A stretch of 11,876 nucleotides of DNA, from positions 1 to 11,876 of the forward strand of contig JANQGL010000142.1 of the NCBI GenBank assembly GCA_028277325.1, in the 5' to 3' direction. Source of the stretch: Magnetospira sp. (lineage in GTDB: Bacteria > Pseudomonadota > Alphaproteobacteria > Rhodospirillales > Magnetospiraceae). The position numbers were made by a program, and so were the translations under genes. Shown piece after piece: positions 1-5,411 of this stretch. Position 1 is the first letter of the stretch; each line of letters opens with the position of its first letter. The notes under the pieces are model-generated. The model made no database searches. It saw only the letters and a list, made by a program, of their open reading frames with translations, and was not told the DNA's origin.

Positions 1-52
1 GGGGGCCCGCGCGCCCCCTGGACCCCTGACCGCGCCCGCGGATGCCCCGACC

Positions 53-74
53 GGGCGGCGCGGCCGCGCCGCCC
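53..74. repeat. Perfect 22-bp GC palindrome upstream of apaG
   Basis: Positions 53-74 read identically on both strands; each half is an 11-base G/C-only arm beginning GGGCGGCGCGG. It ends immediately before the candidate apaG -35 element at 75-80. It could be a terminator stem for an upstream gene ending near the window edge (an in-frame TGA lies at 27-29) or a protein-binding dyad. A T-tract is absent. A second, smaller hairpin (GGGGGC, six-base loop, GCCCCC) occupies 1-18. Confidence 0.5.
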
Positions 75-102
75 TGGACAATTGCGCAGGCTGGCCTAAA
101 CT
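75..102 (+). promoter_or_regulatory. Candidate sigma-70 promoter for apaG
   Basis: TGGACA (75-80) matches the -35 consensus at five of six positions and is followed after 16 bases by TAAACT (97-102), which matches the -10 consensus at four of six. Transcription would start about 40 bases before the apaG ATG. The call is by consensus only. Confidence 0.4.
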
Positions 103-147
103 TCGGGGCCAGGGAACGAAGGCCACGAAGGAGACGGAGACCGTCAG

Positions 148-540
148 ATGTACTCCCGCACCACGCGCGACATCACCATCACGGTGGAACCCTTCTTCCT
201 GGAGGACCAGTCGACTCCGGAGGAAAGCCATTACGTCTGGGCGTATCGCGTGCTGATCGAGAACAACGGGTCCCGGGTGGTGCAGCTCAAGAACCGCCAC
301 TGGACGATCACCGACGCGCAGGGCCGCCGCCAGGAGGTGCACGGGTCCGGGGTGGTCGGCGAGCAGCCGGTGCTGGAGCCGGGCGAGAGTTTCGAATACA
401 CCTCGGGCACCCCCTTGCCGACGCCCTCCGGGCTGATGGTCGGCACCTACGAGATGGAGGACGAGCGCGGCGACGTGTTCCTGGTCGACGTGCCGGCGTT
501 CTCGCTCGACAGCCCGCACGAAATGGCGGCGATGAACTGA
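148..540 (+). CDS. apaG: ApaG family protein
   Basis: This 130-residue protein is a full-length ApaG (about 125 residues in E. coli), a small single-domain beta-sandwich of the fibronectin-III type. The family signature is seen directly: WAYRVLIENNG near residues 31-41, the LKNRHW stretch, and the conserved block VVGEQPVLEPGESFEYTSGTPL followed by PSGLMVGTYEM. Its biochemical role is unsettled; the name comes from the apaGH operon, and cobalt/magnesium resistance phenotypes are reported for Salmonella CorD. The ATG at 148 is preceded by GGAG at 136-139 (8-base spacing), with a second purine block AAGGAG at 128-133. The next gene, folE, lies 73 bases downstream on the same strand. Assignment is near certain; function in vivo is not. 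Confidence 0.95.
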   Translation: MYSRTTRDITITVEPFFLEDQSTPEESHYVWAYRVLIENNGSRVVQLKNRHWTITDAQGRRQEVHGSGVVGEQPVLEPGESFEYTSGTPLPTPSGLMVGTYEMEDERGDVFLVDVPAFSLDSPHEMAAMN

Positions 541-543
541 TTC

Positions 544-560
544 GCGGGCGACCCGCTTTT
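544..560 (+). terminator. Short hairpin plus T-run after apaG
   Basis: GCGGG (544-548) pairs perfectly with CCCGC (552-556) across a three-base CGA loop and is followed directly by TTTT (557-560), four bases after the apaG stop. The stem is only 5 bp, so termination may be partial and apaG-folE could still be read together. Confidence 0.4.
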
Positions 561-563
561 CGC

Positions 564-592
564 TTGAAGCCGTGACGACCGGATCGCATATC
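564..592 (+). promoter_or_regulatory. Weak candidate promoter for folE
   Basis: TTGAAG (564-569) and CATATC (587-592) are separated by 17 bases in the apaG-folE gap. The -10 match is poor (three of six). It is listed because it follows a candidate terminator and sits at a sensible distance from the folE start. Confidence 0.25.
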
Positions 593-613
593 TGCGGAAG
601 GTTCCCCTAAAAC

Positions 614-1270
614 GTGACGAGGACGATGCCCGTGACCTATTCTGGCAAGAGCCGCGCCGAGCCCGATCCGTCGAACGCCGTCGCGGTGCCGGCTCCCACC
701 CGCGCCGAGGCCGAGGCGGCGGTGCGCACCCTGATCCGCTGGGCCGGGGACGACCCGTCCCGCGAGGGCCTGGTCGACACTCCCAACCGGGTGGTGCGGG
801 CGTACAGGGAGTTCTTCGCCGGCTACGCGCAGGACCCGGTGGAGATCCTGGAGCGCACCTTCGAGGAGACCGACGGTTACGACGAAATGGTGCTGCTGCG
901 CGACATCCGGTTCGAATCCCATTGCGAGCACCACATGGTGCCGATCATCGGCAAGGTCCACGTGGCCTACATGCCGCATCACCGCGTGGTCGGCATCTCC
1001 AAGCTGGCGCGGGTGGTCGAGGTCTACGCCAAACGGCTCCAGATCCAGGAGAAGATGACGACGCAGATCGCCAACGCCATCAACGACGTGCTGCAGCCGC
1101 ACGGGGTCGCGGTGGTGATCGAGGCGGCGCACCAATGCATGACCACGCGCGGCGTCCACAAGCCGGGGGTGGTCATGGTCACCAGCCACATGCTCGGGGG
1201 GTTCCGCGACGACCCGACCACGCGCCGCGAATACCTGGCGATGATCGGCAACCCGTCCAGCCGCGGCTGA
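614..1270 (+). CDS. folE: GTP cyclohydrolase I (FolE1)
   Basis: The enzyme converts GTP to 7,8-dihydroneopterin triphosphate plus formate, the first step of tetrahydrofolate synthesis, in the cytoplasm as a toroidal decamer. The zinc-binding and catalytic motifs of the classical zinc-dependent class are intact: SHCEHH at 102-107 (zinc Cys104 and His107, catalytic His106) and AAHQCMTTRG at 171-180 (Cys175 as third zinc ligand), counting from the GTG. PHHRVVGISKLARVVEVYAKRLQ-type core residues are present. Length, 218 residues, is normal. The start is uncertain: GTG at 614 has GGAAGG 12 bases upstream; ATG at 626 has a purine block too close; GTG at 632 has GAGG at 619-622 with a 9-base gap and may be the true start. 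All choices fall in the variable N-terminus. Confidence 0.97.
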   Translation: MTRTMPVTYSGKSRAEPDPSNAVAVPAPTRAEAEAAVRTLIRWAGDDPSREGLVDTPNRVVRAYREFFAGYAQDPVEILERTFEETDGYDEMVLLRDIRFESHCEHHMVPIIGKVHVAYMPHHRVVGISKLARVVEVYAKRLQIQEKMTTQIANAINDVLQPHGVAVVIEAAHQCMTTRGVHKPGVVMVTSHMLGGFRDDPTTRREYLAMIGNPSSRG

Positions 1271-1272
1271 GC

Positions 1273-1286
1273 GTCCGGGCACGGAC
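1273..1286. terminator. Small hairpin between convergent folE and the CDF gene
   Basis: GTCCG (1273-1277) and CGGAC (1282-1286) form a perfect 5-bp stem with a four-base loop in the 27-base gap between two convergent stop codons. The stem is short and there is no strong T-tract, so this is a weak candidate. Confidence 0.25.
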
Positions 1287-1297
1287 CTTCGCCACCG

Positions 1298-1927
1298 TCA
1301 GGCGGCGGCGCCCGCCACCCGCCGCTCGCGCAGGGCCTGGCGCAGGATCTGGGCCGCCGAGCCCAGGAACAGCCCGGCCAGGACCGCCGCCACGATCACG
1401 TCGGGCCAGCCGGTGGCCGTCCCCCACACCCCCAGCGCCGCCACCATCACCATCGCGTTGCCGATGGCGTCGTTGCGCGAACACAGCCAGACCGAGCGCA
1501 CGTTGGCGTCGCCGTCGCGGTACTTGACCAGTAGCAGCACGCTGGCCAGGTTGGCGAGCAGGGCCAGCACCGCCACCGCGCCCATCACCTCGGCCGCCGG
1601 CTGGCCGAGGACGAACACCCGGTGCACCGTCGCCCCGAGCACCCACAGGCCCATCAGGCTGAGGCTCACCCCCTTGGCCAAGGCGGCGGCGGCGCGCACC
1701 CGCAGCGACGCCCCGATGACCGCCAGCGACAGGCCGTAGGTGGCGGCGTCGCCCAGGAAGTCCAGGGCGTCGGCCTGCAGGGCCTGCGACCGCGCGGCAT
1801 GCCCGGCCGCCATCTCGACCCCGAACATGGTCGCGTTGATCGCGATGACCAGCCACAGGCGCCGCCGGTAGTCGGTGGACATCCCGTCGAAACAGGTGTC
1901 GTTGGTTCCGCAGCCGCACCCCGCCAT
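1298..1927 (-). CDS. Cation diffusion facilitator (CDF) transporter lacking the C-terminal domain
   Basis: The protein (209 residues) belongs to the CDF family of proton-coupled divalent-metal exporters of the inner membrane. About six hydrophobic segments are visible. TM2 carries D56 and D60 in the DxxxD arrangement (ALDFLGDAATYG), matching the metal-site Asp pair of YiiP. In TM5 (VWLCSRNDAIGN) D153 aligns with the conserved Asp, but the partner four residues earlier is Cys149 instead of the usual His. The N-terminus is Cys-rich (MAGCGCGTNDTC). The protein stops just after TM6 and so lacks the roughly 80-100 residue cytoplasmic domain of typical CDFs. The start at 1927 is chosen over an in-frame ATG at 1978 because AGAGGGG lies 5 bases upstream and because the longer version would overlap the promoter. 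It is divergent from a MerR regulator that very likely controls it. The substrate is not established; a soft divalent metal is plausible. Confidence 0.88.
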   Translation of the reverse strand: MAGCGCGTNDTCFDGMSTDYRRRLWLVIAINATMFGVEMAAGHAARSQALQADALDFLGDAATYGLSLAVIGASLRVRAAAALAKGVSLSLMGLWVLGATVHRVFVLGQPAAEVMGAVAVLALLANLASVLLLVKYRDGDANVRSVWLCSRNDAIGNAMVMVAALGVWGTATGWPDVIVAAVLAGLFLGSAAQILRQALRERRVAGAAA

Positions 1928-1958
1928 GACATCCCCTCTTGAAATCCGTGCCGCGGCA

Positions 1959-1989
1959 TATCTAGTTCCTCTAGCCACTGGAGGTTCAA
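1959..1989 (-). promoter_or_regulatory. MerR-type promoter/operator of the CDF gene
   Basis: On the minus strand a -35 TTGAAC (1989-1984) and a -10 TAGATA (1964-1959) are separated by exactly 19 bases, the over-long spacer characteristic of MerR-activated promoters. The spacer carries an imperfect dyad at 1968-1984, CCTCCAG-TGG-CTAGAGG on the minus strand, with six of seven positions paired in each arm. Its centre resembles known CadR/PbrR-class operators. Predicted transcription starts about 25 bases before the CDF ATG. The regulator gene begins 13 bases from the -35 on the other side. Confidence 0.85.
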
Positions 1990-2001
1990 GAGGGCTTTTC
2001 C

Positions 2002-2409
2002 ATGCTGTCGATCGGTGACCTGTCGCGCCGCACCGGGGTCAAGGTGCCGACCATCCGCTATTACGAGACCGTCGGCCTGCTGGAGACGCCGGACCGCAGC
2101 CCCGGCAACCAGCGCCGCTATCCGCCCGACGCCCTGCGCCGCCTGGGATTCATCCGCCATGCCCGCGGCCTCGGCCTGTCGTTGGAGGCGATCCGCGACC
2201 TGATCCGCCTGTCGGCGCATCCCGGGGAGCCCTGCGCCGAGGCCGACCGGATCGCCCGCGACCAGTTGCGCGAAACCCGCCACCGGATCGCCCGCCTGCG
2301 CCGCCTGGAAGCCGAACTGGAACGCCTCGTGGACGGCTGCGACGCCGAGACGGTGGCCGAGTGCGGGGTGCTGCGGGCGCTGGCCGAACCGCCGGCCGGA
2401 CCGTCCTGA
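2002..2409 (+). CDS. MerR-family metal-responsive transcriptional regulator
   Basis: The 135-residue protein has the MerR winged helix-turn-helix at residues 3-40 (IGDLSRRTGVKVPTIRYYE, then GLL and NQRRY), a linker, and a long dimerisation helix ending in a metal-binding loop. Cysteines sit at 78, 113 and 121, equivalent to the Cys triad of CadR/PbrR/ZntR proteins for Cd, Pb or Zn; the spacing between the last two (CDAETVAEC, seven residues between) differs slightly from the well-studied members as I recall them. ATG at 2002 has AGAGGG 7 bases upstream. It is divergent from the CDF exporter, and the shared 74-base region holds the 19-bp-spacer promoter, so the expected role is apo-repression and metal-dependent activation of the exporter. 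The specific metal cannot be read from sequence. Confidence 0.93.
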   Translation: MLSIGDLSRRTGVKVPTIRYYETVGLLETPDRSPGNQRRYPPDALRRLGFIRHARGLGLSLEAIRDLIRLSAHPGEPCAEADRIARDQLRETRHRIARLRRLEAELERLVDGCDAETVAECGVLRALAEPPAGPS

Positions 2410-2426
2410 CCGGACCGCGCCGCCGC

Positions 2427-2448
2427 CCGCCGCGTCCTGGCGCGGCGG
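2427..2448. terminator. GC hairpin between convergent merR-type and CZB genes
   Basis: CCGCCGCG (2427-2434) pairs perfectly with CGCGGCGG (2441-2448) around a six-base loop. It fills the gap between the MerR-type stop (2407-2409) and the stop of the convergent CZB gene (2449-2451), so it can serve both directions. There is no T-tract in either direction. Confidence 0.5.
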
Positions 2449-3357
2449 TCAGCCGATCACCCGGTTGCGGCCGTCGTTGCGGGCCCGCGCCAGGTTCACC
2501 TCGGCCACCCGCAACAGGTCGTCCGGGTGCTCGCCGAGTCCGTATTCCAGCAGCCCGATGGACAGGGTGACGTCGATCGGACCGGCCGGCGTGGTCACCG
2601 GATCCGCCGCCACGTCCTGGCGCACCCGCCCGCAGACCGCCAGGGCGTCGCGCAGGCGGGTGGCCGGGAAAATGAACCCGAAGCGGGCCGAGGTGTAGCG
2701 GAACACGTTGTCGTACAGGCGCACCCGCTGCACGAAGCGGCGCGCCACCTCGCGCAGCACCAGGTCCAGGACCTGAGACCCATGTTCGGATTCGATGGCG
2801 TCGTACTGGTCGAGTTCCGACAGGCCGACGCTGAACGGCTGGCTGGCCCGCCGCCCCAGGTCGCACTGCTCGCGCAGGCGCTGCGCCATGTAGTCCCGGG
2901 TATAGAGGCGGGTCGGTTCGTCGATCGCCGGGGTCAGGTCGTCGGCGTGATCGGCCAGTTGCAGGGCGGTGTGACGGAACCGGTCCAGCGCCGCCAGCAG
3001 GCCGTCGAGCCGCGCCGCGTCGACCGGCGTCTCGCGCGCCTCGGCGACCAGCGCCTGGGCCAGCCGGTGGGCCTCGAAGTGGGCCGAGCGCGCCGCTTCC
3101 ACGTAGGGCATCAGGTGCGGCTCGACGGTTTCCAGGAACTGCGCGAACCGGGTCTGGCGATAGGCGGTGTCGCCGACGATGTCCGGATCGTCGCCGGTCC
3201 GGCCGAGGATCGCCCGGAACACGCGGCCGACCCATTCGTGGTGGTCGAGCAGGGCCCCGATCAGGGCGGTGAAGAACAGGTCGCGCGACGCCGCCGGGTC
3301 GGTCTGGGCCTCGGCATCCGGGCGCGGTTCGGCCGGCTCGCTCGCGGGACTGCTCAT
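2449..3357 (-). CDS. CZB zinc-sensor domain fused to a degenerate GGDEF domain
   Basis: This 302-residue soluble protein has the architecture of E. coli DgcZ (YdeH). Residues about 27-140 match the chemoreceptor zinc-binding (CZB) domain: His39 (HHEW), His93 and His97 (SAHFEAH) align with three DgcZ zinc ligands, while the fourth, Cys52 of DgcZ, is Thr69 here (AYRQTRF). Residues about 145-302 are a GGDEF domain with conserved edges (DEPTRLYTRDYM, ARNDGRNRV). The GG(D/E)EF signature is replaced by TSARF (222-226), the first metal Asp of the DxDxF motif is Glu181, and the Asn/Asp pair is altered, so cyclase activity is unlikely. Five residues before TSARF stands RLYD (213-216), an intact RxxD inhibitory-site motif at the canonical spacing. 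A c-di-GMP receptor function is inferred. No membrane segment or signal peptide is seen. It has its own promoter candidate upstream. Confidence 0.85.
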   Translation of the reverse strand: MSSPASEPAEPRPDAEAQTDPAASRDLFFTALIGALLDHHEWVGRVFRAILGRTGDDPDIVGDTAYRQTRFAQFLETVEPHLMPYVEAARSAHFEAHRLAQALVAEARETPVDAARLDGLLAALDRFRHTALQLADHADDLTPAIDEPTRLYTRDYMAQRLREQCDLGRRASQPFSVGLSELDQYDAIESEHGSQVLDLVLREVARRFVQRVRLYDNVFRYTSARFGFIFPATRLRDALAVCGRVRQDVAADPVTTPAGPIDVTLSIGLLEYGLGEHPDDLLRVAEVNLARARNDGRNRVIG

Positions 3358-3405
3358 GGATTCGGTGTCCGTGATGGGTGGCGCGTCGCTGCGGTTCGCG
3401 ACCCC

Positions 3406-3414
3406 ACTATAGCA
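3406..3414 (-). promoter_or_regulatory. Extended -10 promoter for the CZB-GGDEF gene
   Basis: The minus strand reads TGCTATAGT, an extended -10 (TGn followed by a hexamer with five of six consensus matches), about 49 bases before the ATG at 3357. No good -35 is present, as is usual for extended -10 promoters. It lies just beyond the hairpin that ends recR. Confidence 0.5.
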
Positions 3415-3426
3415 CCGCCACCGGGT

Positions 3427-3441
3427 CGCCGCGAGGCGGCG
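3427..3441 (-). terminator. Hairpin directly after recR
   Basis: CGCCGC (3427-3432) and GCGGCG (3436-3441) form a perfect 6-bp stem with a three-base loop, starting on the base after the recR stop codon (3444-3442 on the minus strand). No T-run follows; it may act as a transcript-end stem separating ybaB-recR from the CZB gene. Confidence 0.4.
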
Positions 3442-4035
3442 CTACATCGGTCGCCGGTCGCTCAGCGCCGCGTTCAGGGTGCCGTCGTCCAGGTAGTCCA
3501 GGTCGCCGCCCACCGGCACGCCGCGCGCCAGCCCGCTGACGGTGACATCGCGCCCGGCCAGCCGTTCGGCCAGGTAGTGCGCCGTGGTCTGGCCGTCGAC
3601 CGTGGACGGCAGGGCGAGGATCACCTCGCCGACCCGATCCTCGGCCACGCGGCGCAGGAGTCGCTCGATGGCCAGGTCCTCGGGGCCGATCCCGTCGAGC
3701 GCCGACAGCACGCCGCCGAGCACGTGATAGGTGCCGCGATGCGCCGCCGCCCGTTCCAGCGCCCACAGCCCGGCCACGTCGGCGACCACGCAGATCATCC
3801 CGCGGTCGCGCCGTTCGTCGCCGCACACCGCGCAGGGATCGGCGGTGTCCAGATTGCCGCACAGGCCGCACCTGCGGATGCCGCGCGCGGTTTCCTGCAA
3901 CGCCCGCACCAGCGGCTCCAGCACCTCCTCGCGCCGCGTCGCCAGATGCAGGGCGAGACGGCGCGCCGAACGCGGGCCGAGGCCGGGCAGCCGCGCCAGC
4001 AGGCGGATCAGCGGGTCGAGCCCGGTGGCGCCCAC
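3442..4035 (-). CDS. recR: Recombination mediator protein RecR
   Basis: RecR works with RecO (and RecF) to load RecA on SSB-coated single-stranded DNA in gap repair. The 197-residue protein shows every domain in order: helix-hairpin-helix (LPGLGPRSARRLALHL, 16-31), a C4 zinc finger (Cys56, 59, 68, 71), a Toprim domain (from about 80 to 175, including LSALDGIGPEDL), and the C-terminal RGVPVGGDLDYLDDGTL signature. GTG at 4035 is taken as start because it gives the family length and lies 5 bases after the ybaB stop, so translation is probably coupled. One oddity is ICVVADVAG at 81-89: most RecR proteins have Glu where Ala85 stands here. RecR is not a topoisomerase, so this need not inactivate it. 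Confidence 0.95.
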   Translation of the reverse strand: MGATGLDPLIRLLARLPGLGPRSARRLALHLATRREEVLEPLVRALQETARGIRRCGLCGNLDTADPCAVCGDERRDRGMICVVADVAGLWALERAAAHRGTYHVLGGVLSALDGIGPEDLAIERLLRRVAEDRVGEVILALPSTVDGQTTAHYLAERLAGRDVTVSGLARGVPVGGDLDYLDDGTLNAALSDRRPM

Positions 4036-4040
4036 CGGAC

Positions 4041-4367
4041 TCAGAACGGCAGCTGCATGCCCGGCGGCAGGGGGATGCCGCCGGCCAGTTCCGACATCCG
4101 CTCGCGGGTCATCTCCTCCACCTTGACCTTGGCGTCGGCATGCGCCGCCACCACCAGGTCCTCCAGCACCTCGACGTCCTCGGGATCGACCAGCGACGGA
4201 TCGATCTTGAGGCGCCGCATCACCCCCTTGCCGGACAGGGTGACGGTCACCATGCCGCCGCCCGCCTTGCCCTCGATTTCGGCCTCTTCCAGCTCTTGTT
4301 GCAGCTCCTGCATCCGCTCCTGGATTTTCTGGGCCTGTTTCATCATGTTGCCGAGATTTTTCATCAT
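4041..4367 (-). CDS. ybaB: YbaB/EbfC nucleoid-associated protein
   Basis: This 108-residue protein is a standard YbaB/EbfC DNA-binding protein that forms a dimer with tweezer-like alpha-helical arms and is associated with the nucleoid. Visible family features are the N-terminal amphipathic coiled coil (MKNLGNMMKQAQKIQERMQ), the GGGMVTVTLSGKG beta segment near 36-48, DPSLVDPEDVEVLEDLVVAA, and the Met/Gly/Pro-rich tail GIPLPPGMQLPF. Two adjacent ATGs (4367, 4364) both have AAGGA at a workable distance (5 or 8 bases). It immediately precedes recR, the common gene pair; the usual upstream partner dnaX is not here, and instead a divergent exonuclease gene begins 69 bases away. Confidence 0.95.
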   Translation of the reverse strand: MMKNLGNMMKQAQKIQERMQELQQELEEAEIEGKAGGGMVTVTLSGKGVMRRLKIDPSLVDPEDVEVLEDLVVAAHADAKVKVEEMTRERMSELAGGIPLPPGMQLPF

Positions 4368-4375
4368 CGGGGTCC

Positions 4376-4391
4376 TTCGGTTGTTCGGTTG
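4376..4391. repeat. Tandem 8-bp repeat in the ybaB/exonuclease intergenic region
   Basis: TTCGGTTG occurs twice back to back (4376-4383, 4384-4391). It overlaps the ybaB ribosome-binding region on one side and the poor -35 of the exonuclease gene on the other. It could be a regulator half-site pair or simple slippage. Confidence 0.4.
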
Positions 4392-4400
4392 TCCGCTGGG

Positions 4401-4409
4401 TGTATAACA
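4401..4409. promoter_or_regulatory. Overlapping divergent -10 elements for ybaB-recR and the exonuclease gene
   Basis: On + the sequence TATAAC (4403-4408, five of six consensus) has a weak TTGTTC -35 at 4381-4386 with a 16-base spacer. On - the same bases read TGTTATACA, an extended -10 (TGn plus TATACA, four of six). Predicted 5' leaders would be about 21 bases for the exonuclease gene and about 30 for ybaB, both reasonable. This is by inspection only. Confidence 0.45.
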
Positions 4410-4435
4410 GGGTGGGGAAGCGGGGAGAAGCCATC

Positions 4436-5281
4436 ATGCACCACCGGTCGCTGATCGTGTTCGACATCGAGACGATCCCCGACACCGACGCGGTCCCCGC
4501 CCTGACCGGGGTCGACGACCCGGACGTCGGGGCGCGCCGGGACGCCCTGACCGCCTACCACCTGGAGATCACCGAGGGCCGCAATCCGTTCCCGCGCCAG
4601 CCGTTCCACCGGGTGGTGGCGATTTCGTTCCTGCGCGCCGAGATCGAGCGCGACGCGGCCGGCGAACGCTACCATCTCCAGGAACTGCGCAGCGGCGGCG
4701 ACCCGACGGCCGGCGAGGCCGAACTGGTGGCCGGGTTCTTCCGGTTCCTGGAGCGCAGCCGGCCGCGCCTGGTGACCTTCAACGGACGCGGGTTCGATTT
4801 GCCGGTGCTGCGCTTCCGGGCCATGAAGCACGGCGTCGCGGCGCCCGGCTTCCATCTGGCCGGCGATCGCCGGAACGCCTATACCCACCGCTACGCCGAC
4901 GACTGGCACTGCGACCTGATGGACGTGCTGTCGGACCGCGGCGCCGCGGCGCGGGTGCGCCTCAGCGAGGTCTGCGCGGTGCTCGGCCTGCCCGGCAAGC
5001 TGGGCATGGACGGGTCGGCGGTCGCCGGACGGTTCGACGCCGGCGAGATCGCGGCGATCCGCGACTATTGCGAGACCGACGTCCTCAACACCTACCTGGT
5101 CTATCTCCGCCACATGCGGCACCTGGGCACCCTGTCGGCGGAGGCGTTCGAGAAGGCGGTCGGCGACCTGTTGTCCTATCTGCGTGCCGAGGCCCCGGCG
5201 CGGCCGCACCTGGGCGAATACCTGGAAGCCTGGGCCGCGCTGTCGGGCGGCGCGGCCACCCGTCACGACGCCACGCGATAG
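4436..5281 (+). CDS. PolB-type 3'-5' exonuclease domain protein
   Basis: The 281-residue protein is a stand-alone DEDD(y) exonuclease of the predicted family-B polymerase-like exonuclease group (DNA_pol_B_exo2 type). The three metal-binding motifs are complete: ExoI FDIET (Asp10, Glu12), ExoII NGRGFD (Asn116 to Asp121), and ExoIII YCETD (Tyr211, Asp215), the Y-x3-D form. Expected activity is removal of nucleotides from 3' ends in the cytoplasm, probably in DNA repair or RNA processing; the physiological substrate is not known. ATG at 4436 is chosen over an earlier in-frame ATG at 4400 because GGGGAG at 4422-4427 is correctly spaced and the family motif FDIET then falls at residues 9-13. The gene is divergent from ybaB-recR. 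Confidence 0.9.
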   Translation: MHHRSLIVFDIETIPDTDAVPALTGVDDPDVGARRDALTAYHLEITEGRNPFPRQPFHRVVAISFLRAEIERDAAGERYHLQELRSGGDPTAGEAELVAGFFRFLERSRPRLVTFNGRGFDLPVLRFRAMKHGVAAPGFHLAGDRRNAYTHRYADDWHCDLMDVLSDRGAAARVRLSEVCAVLGLPGKLGMDGSAVAGRFDAGEIAAIRDYCETDVLNTYLVYLRHMRHLGTLSAEAFEKAVGDLLSYLRAEAPARPHLGEYLEAWAALSGGAATRHDATR

Positions 5282-5411
5282 CGGTCGCGGCCGCCTTGCC
5301 TGGTCTGGTTGCGTCGACCGCCAGGGTCAGGCCGCCGTAGGCCGCCGGCCCGGTCGTCGGAAGGACGGGCCCTCGCGACCGGAGTTCGGGGCAGCGGCGG
5401 GCCGCGGGATC
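5282..5411. other. Convergent intergenic gap, no gene found
   Basis: These 130 bases separate the exonuclease and hydrolase stop codons. They are as GC-rich as coding DNA. I see only imperfect stem candidates, for example GGCCCG near 5347 with CGGGCC about 13 bases further on, which could help end both transcripts. No supported small gene, promoter or repeat was found. Confidence 0.4.

Noticed and set aside
1..29. C-terminal end of an upstream gene finishing at TGA 27-29
   Set aside because: Only eight codons are visible and nothing in them can be recognised, so it is not annotated.
308..1282. Long - strand frame over apaG and folE
   Set aside because: Low-complexity His/Arg/Ala shadow of two clear genes.
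2150..3235. Long - strand frame in another phase over the MerR and CZB genes
   Set aside because: Pro/Gly/Arg-rich frame that is out of phase with recognised proteins; no motif.
2527..4407. Very long + strand open frame opposite the CZB-GGDEF, recR and ybaB genes
   Set aside because: It is antisense to three recognised genes, has Gly/Arg/His/Gln-rich composition typical of a GC shadow, no family motif and no ribosome-binding site.
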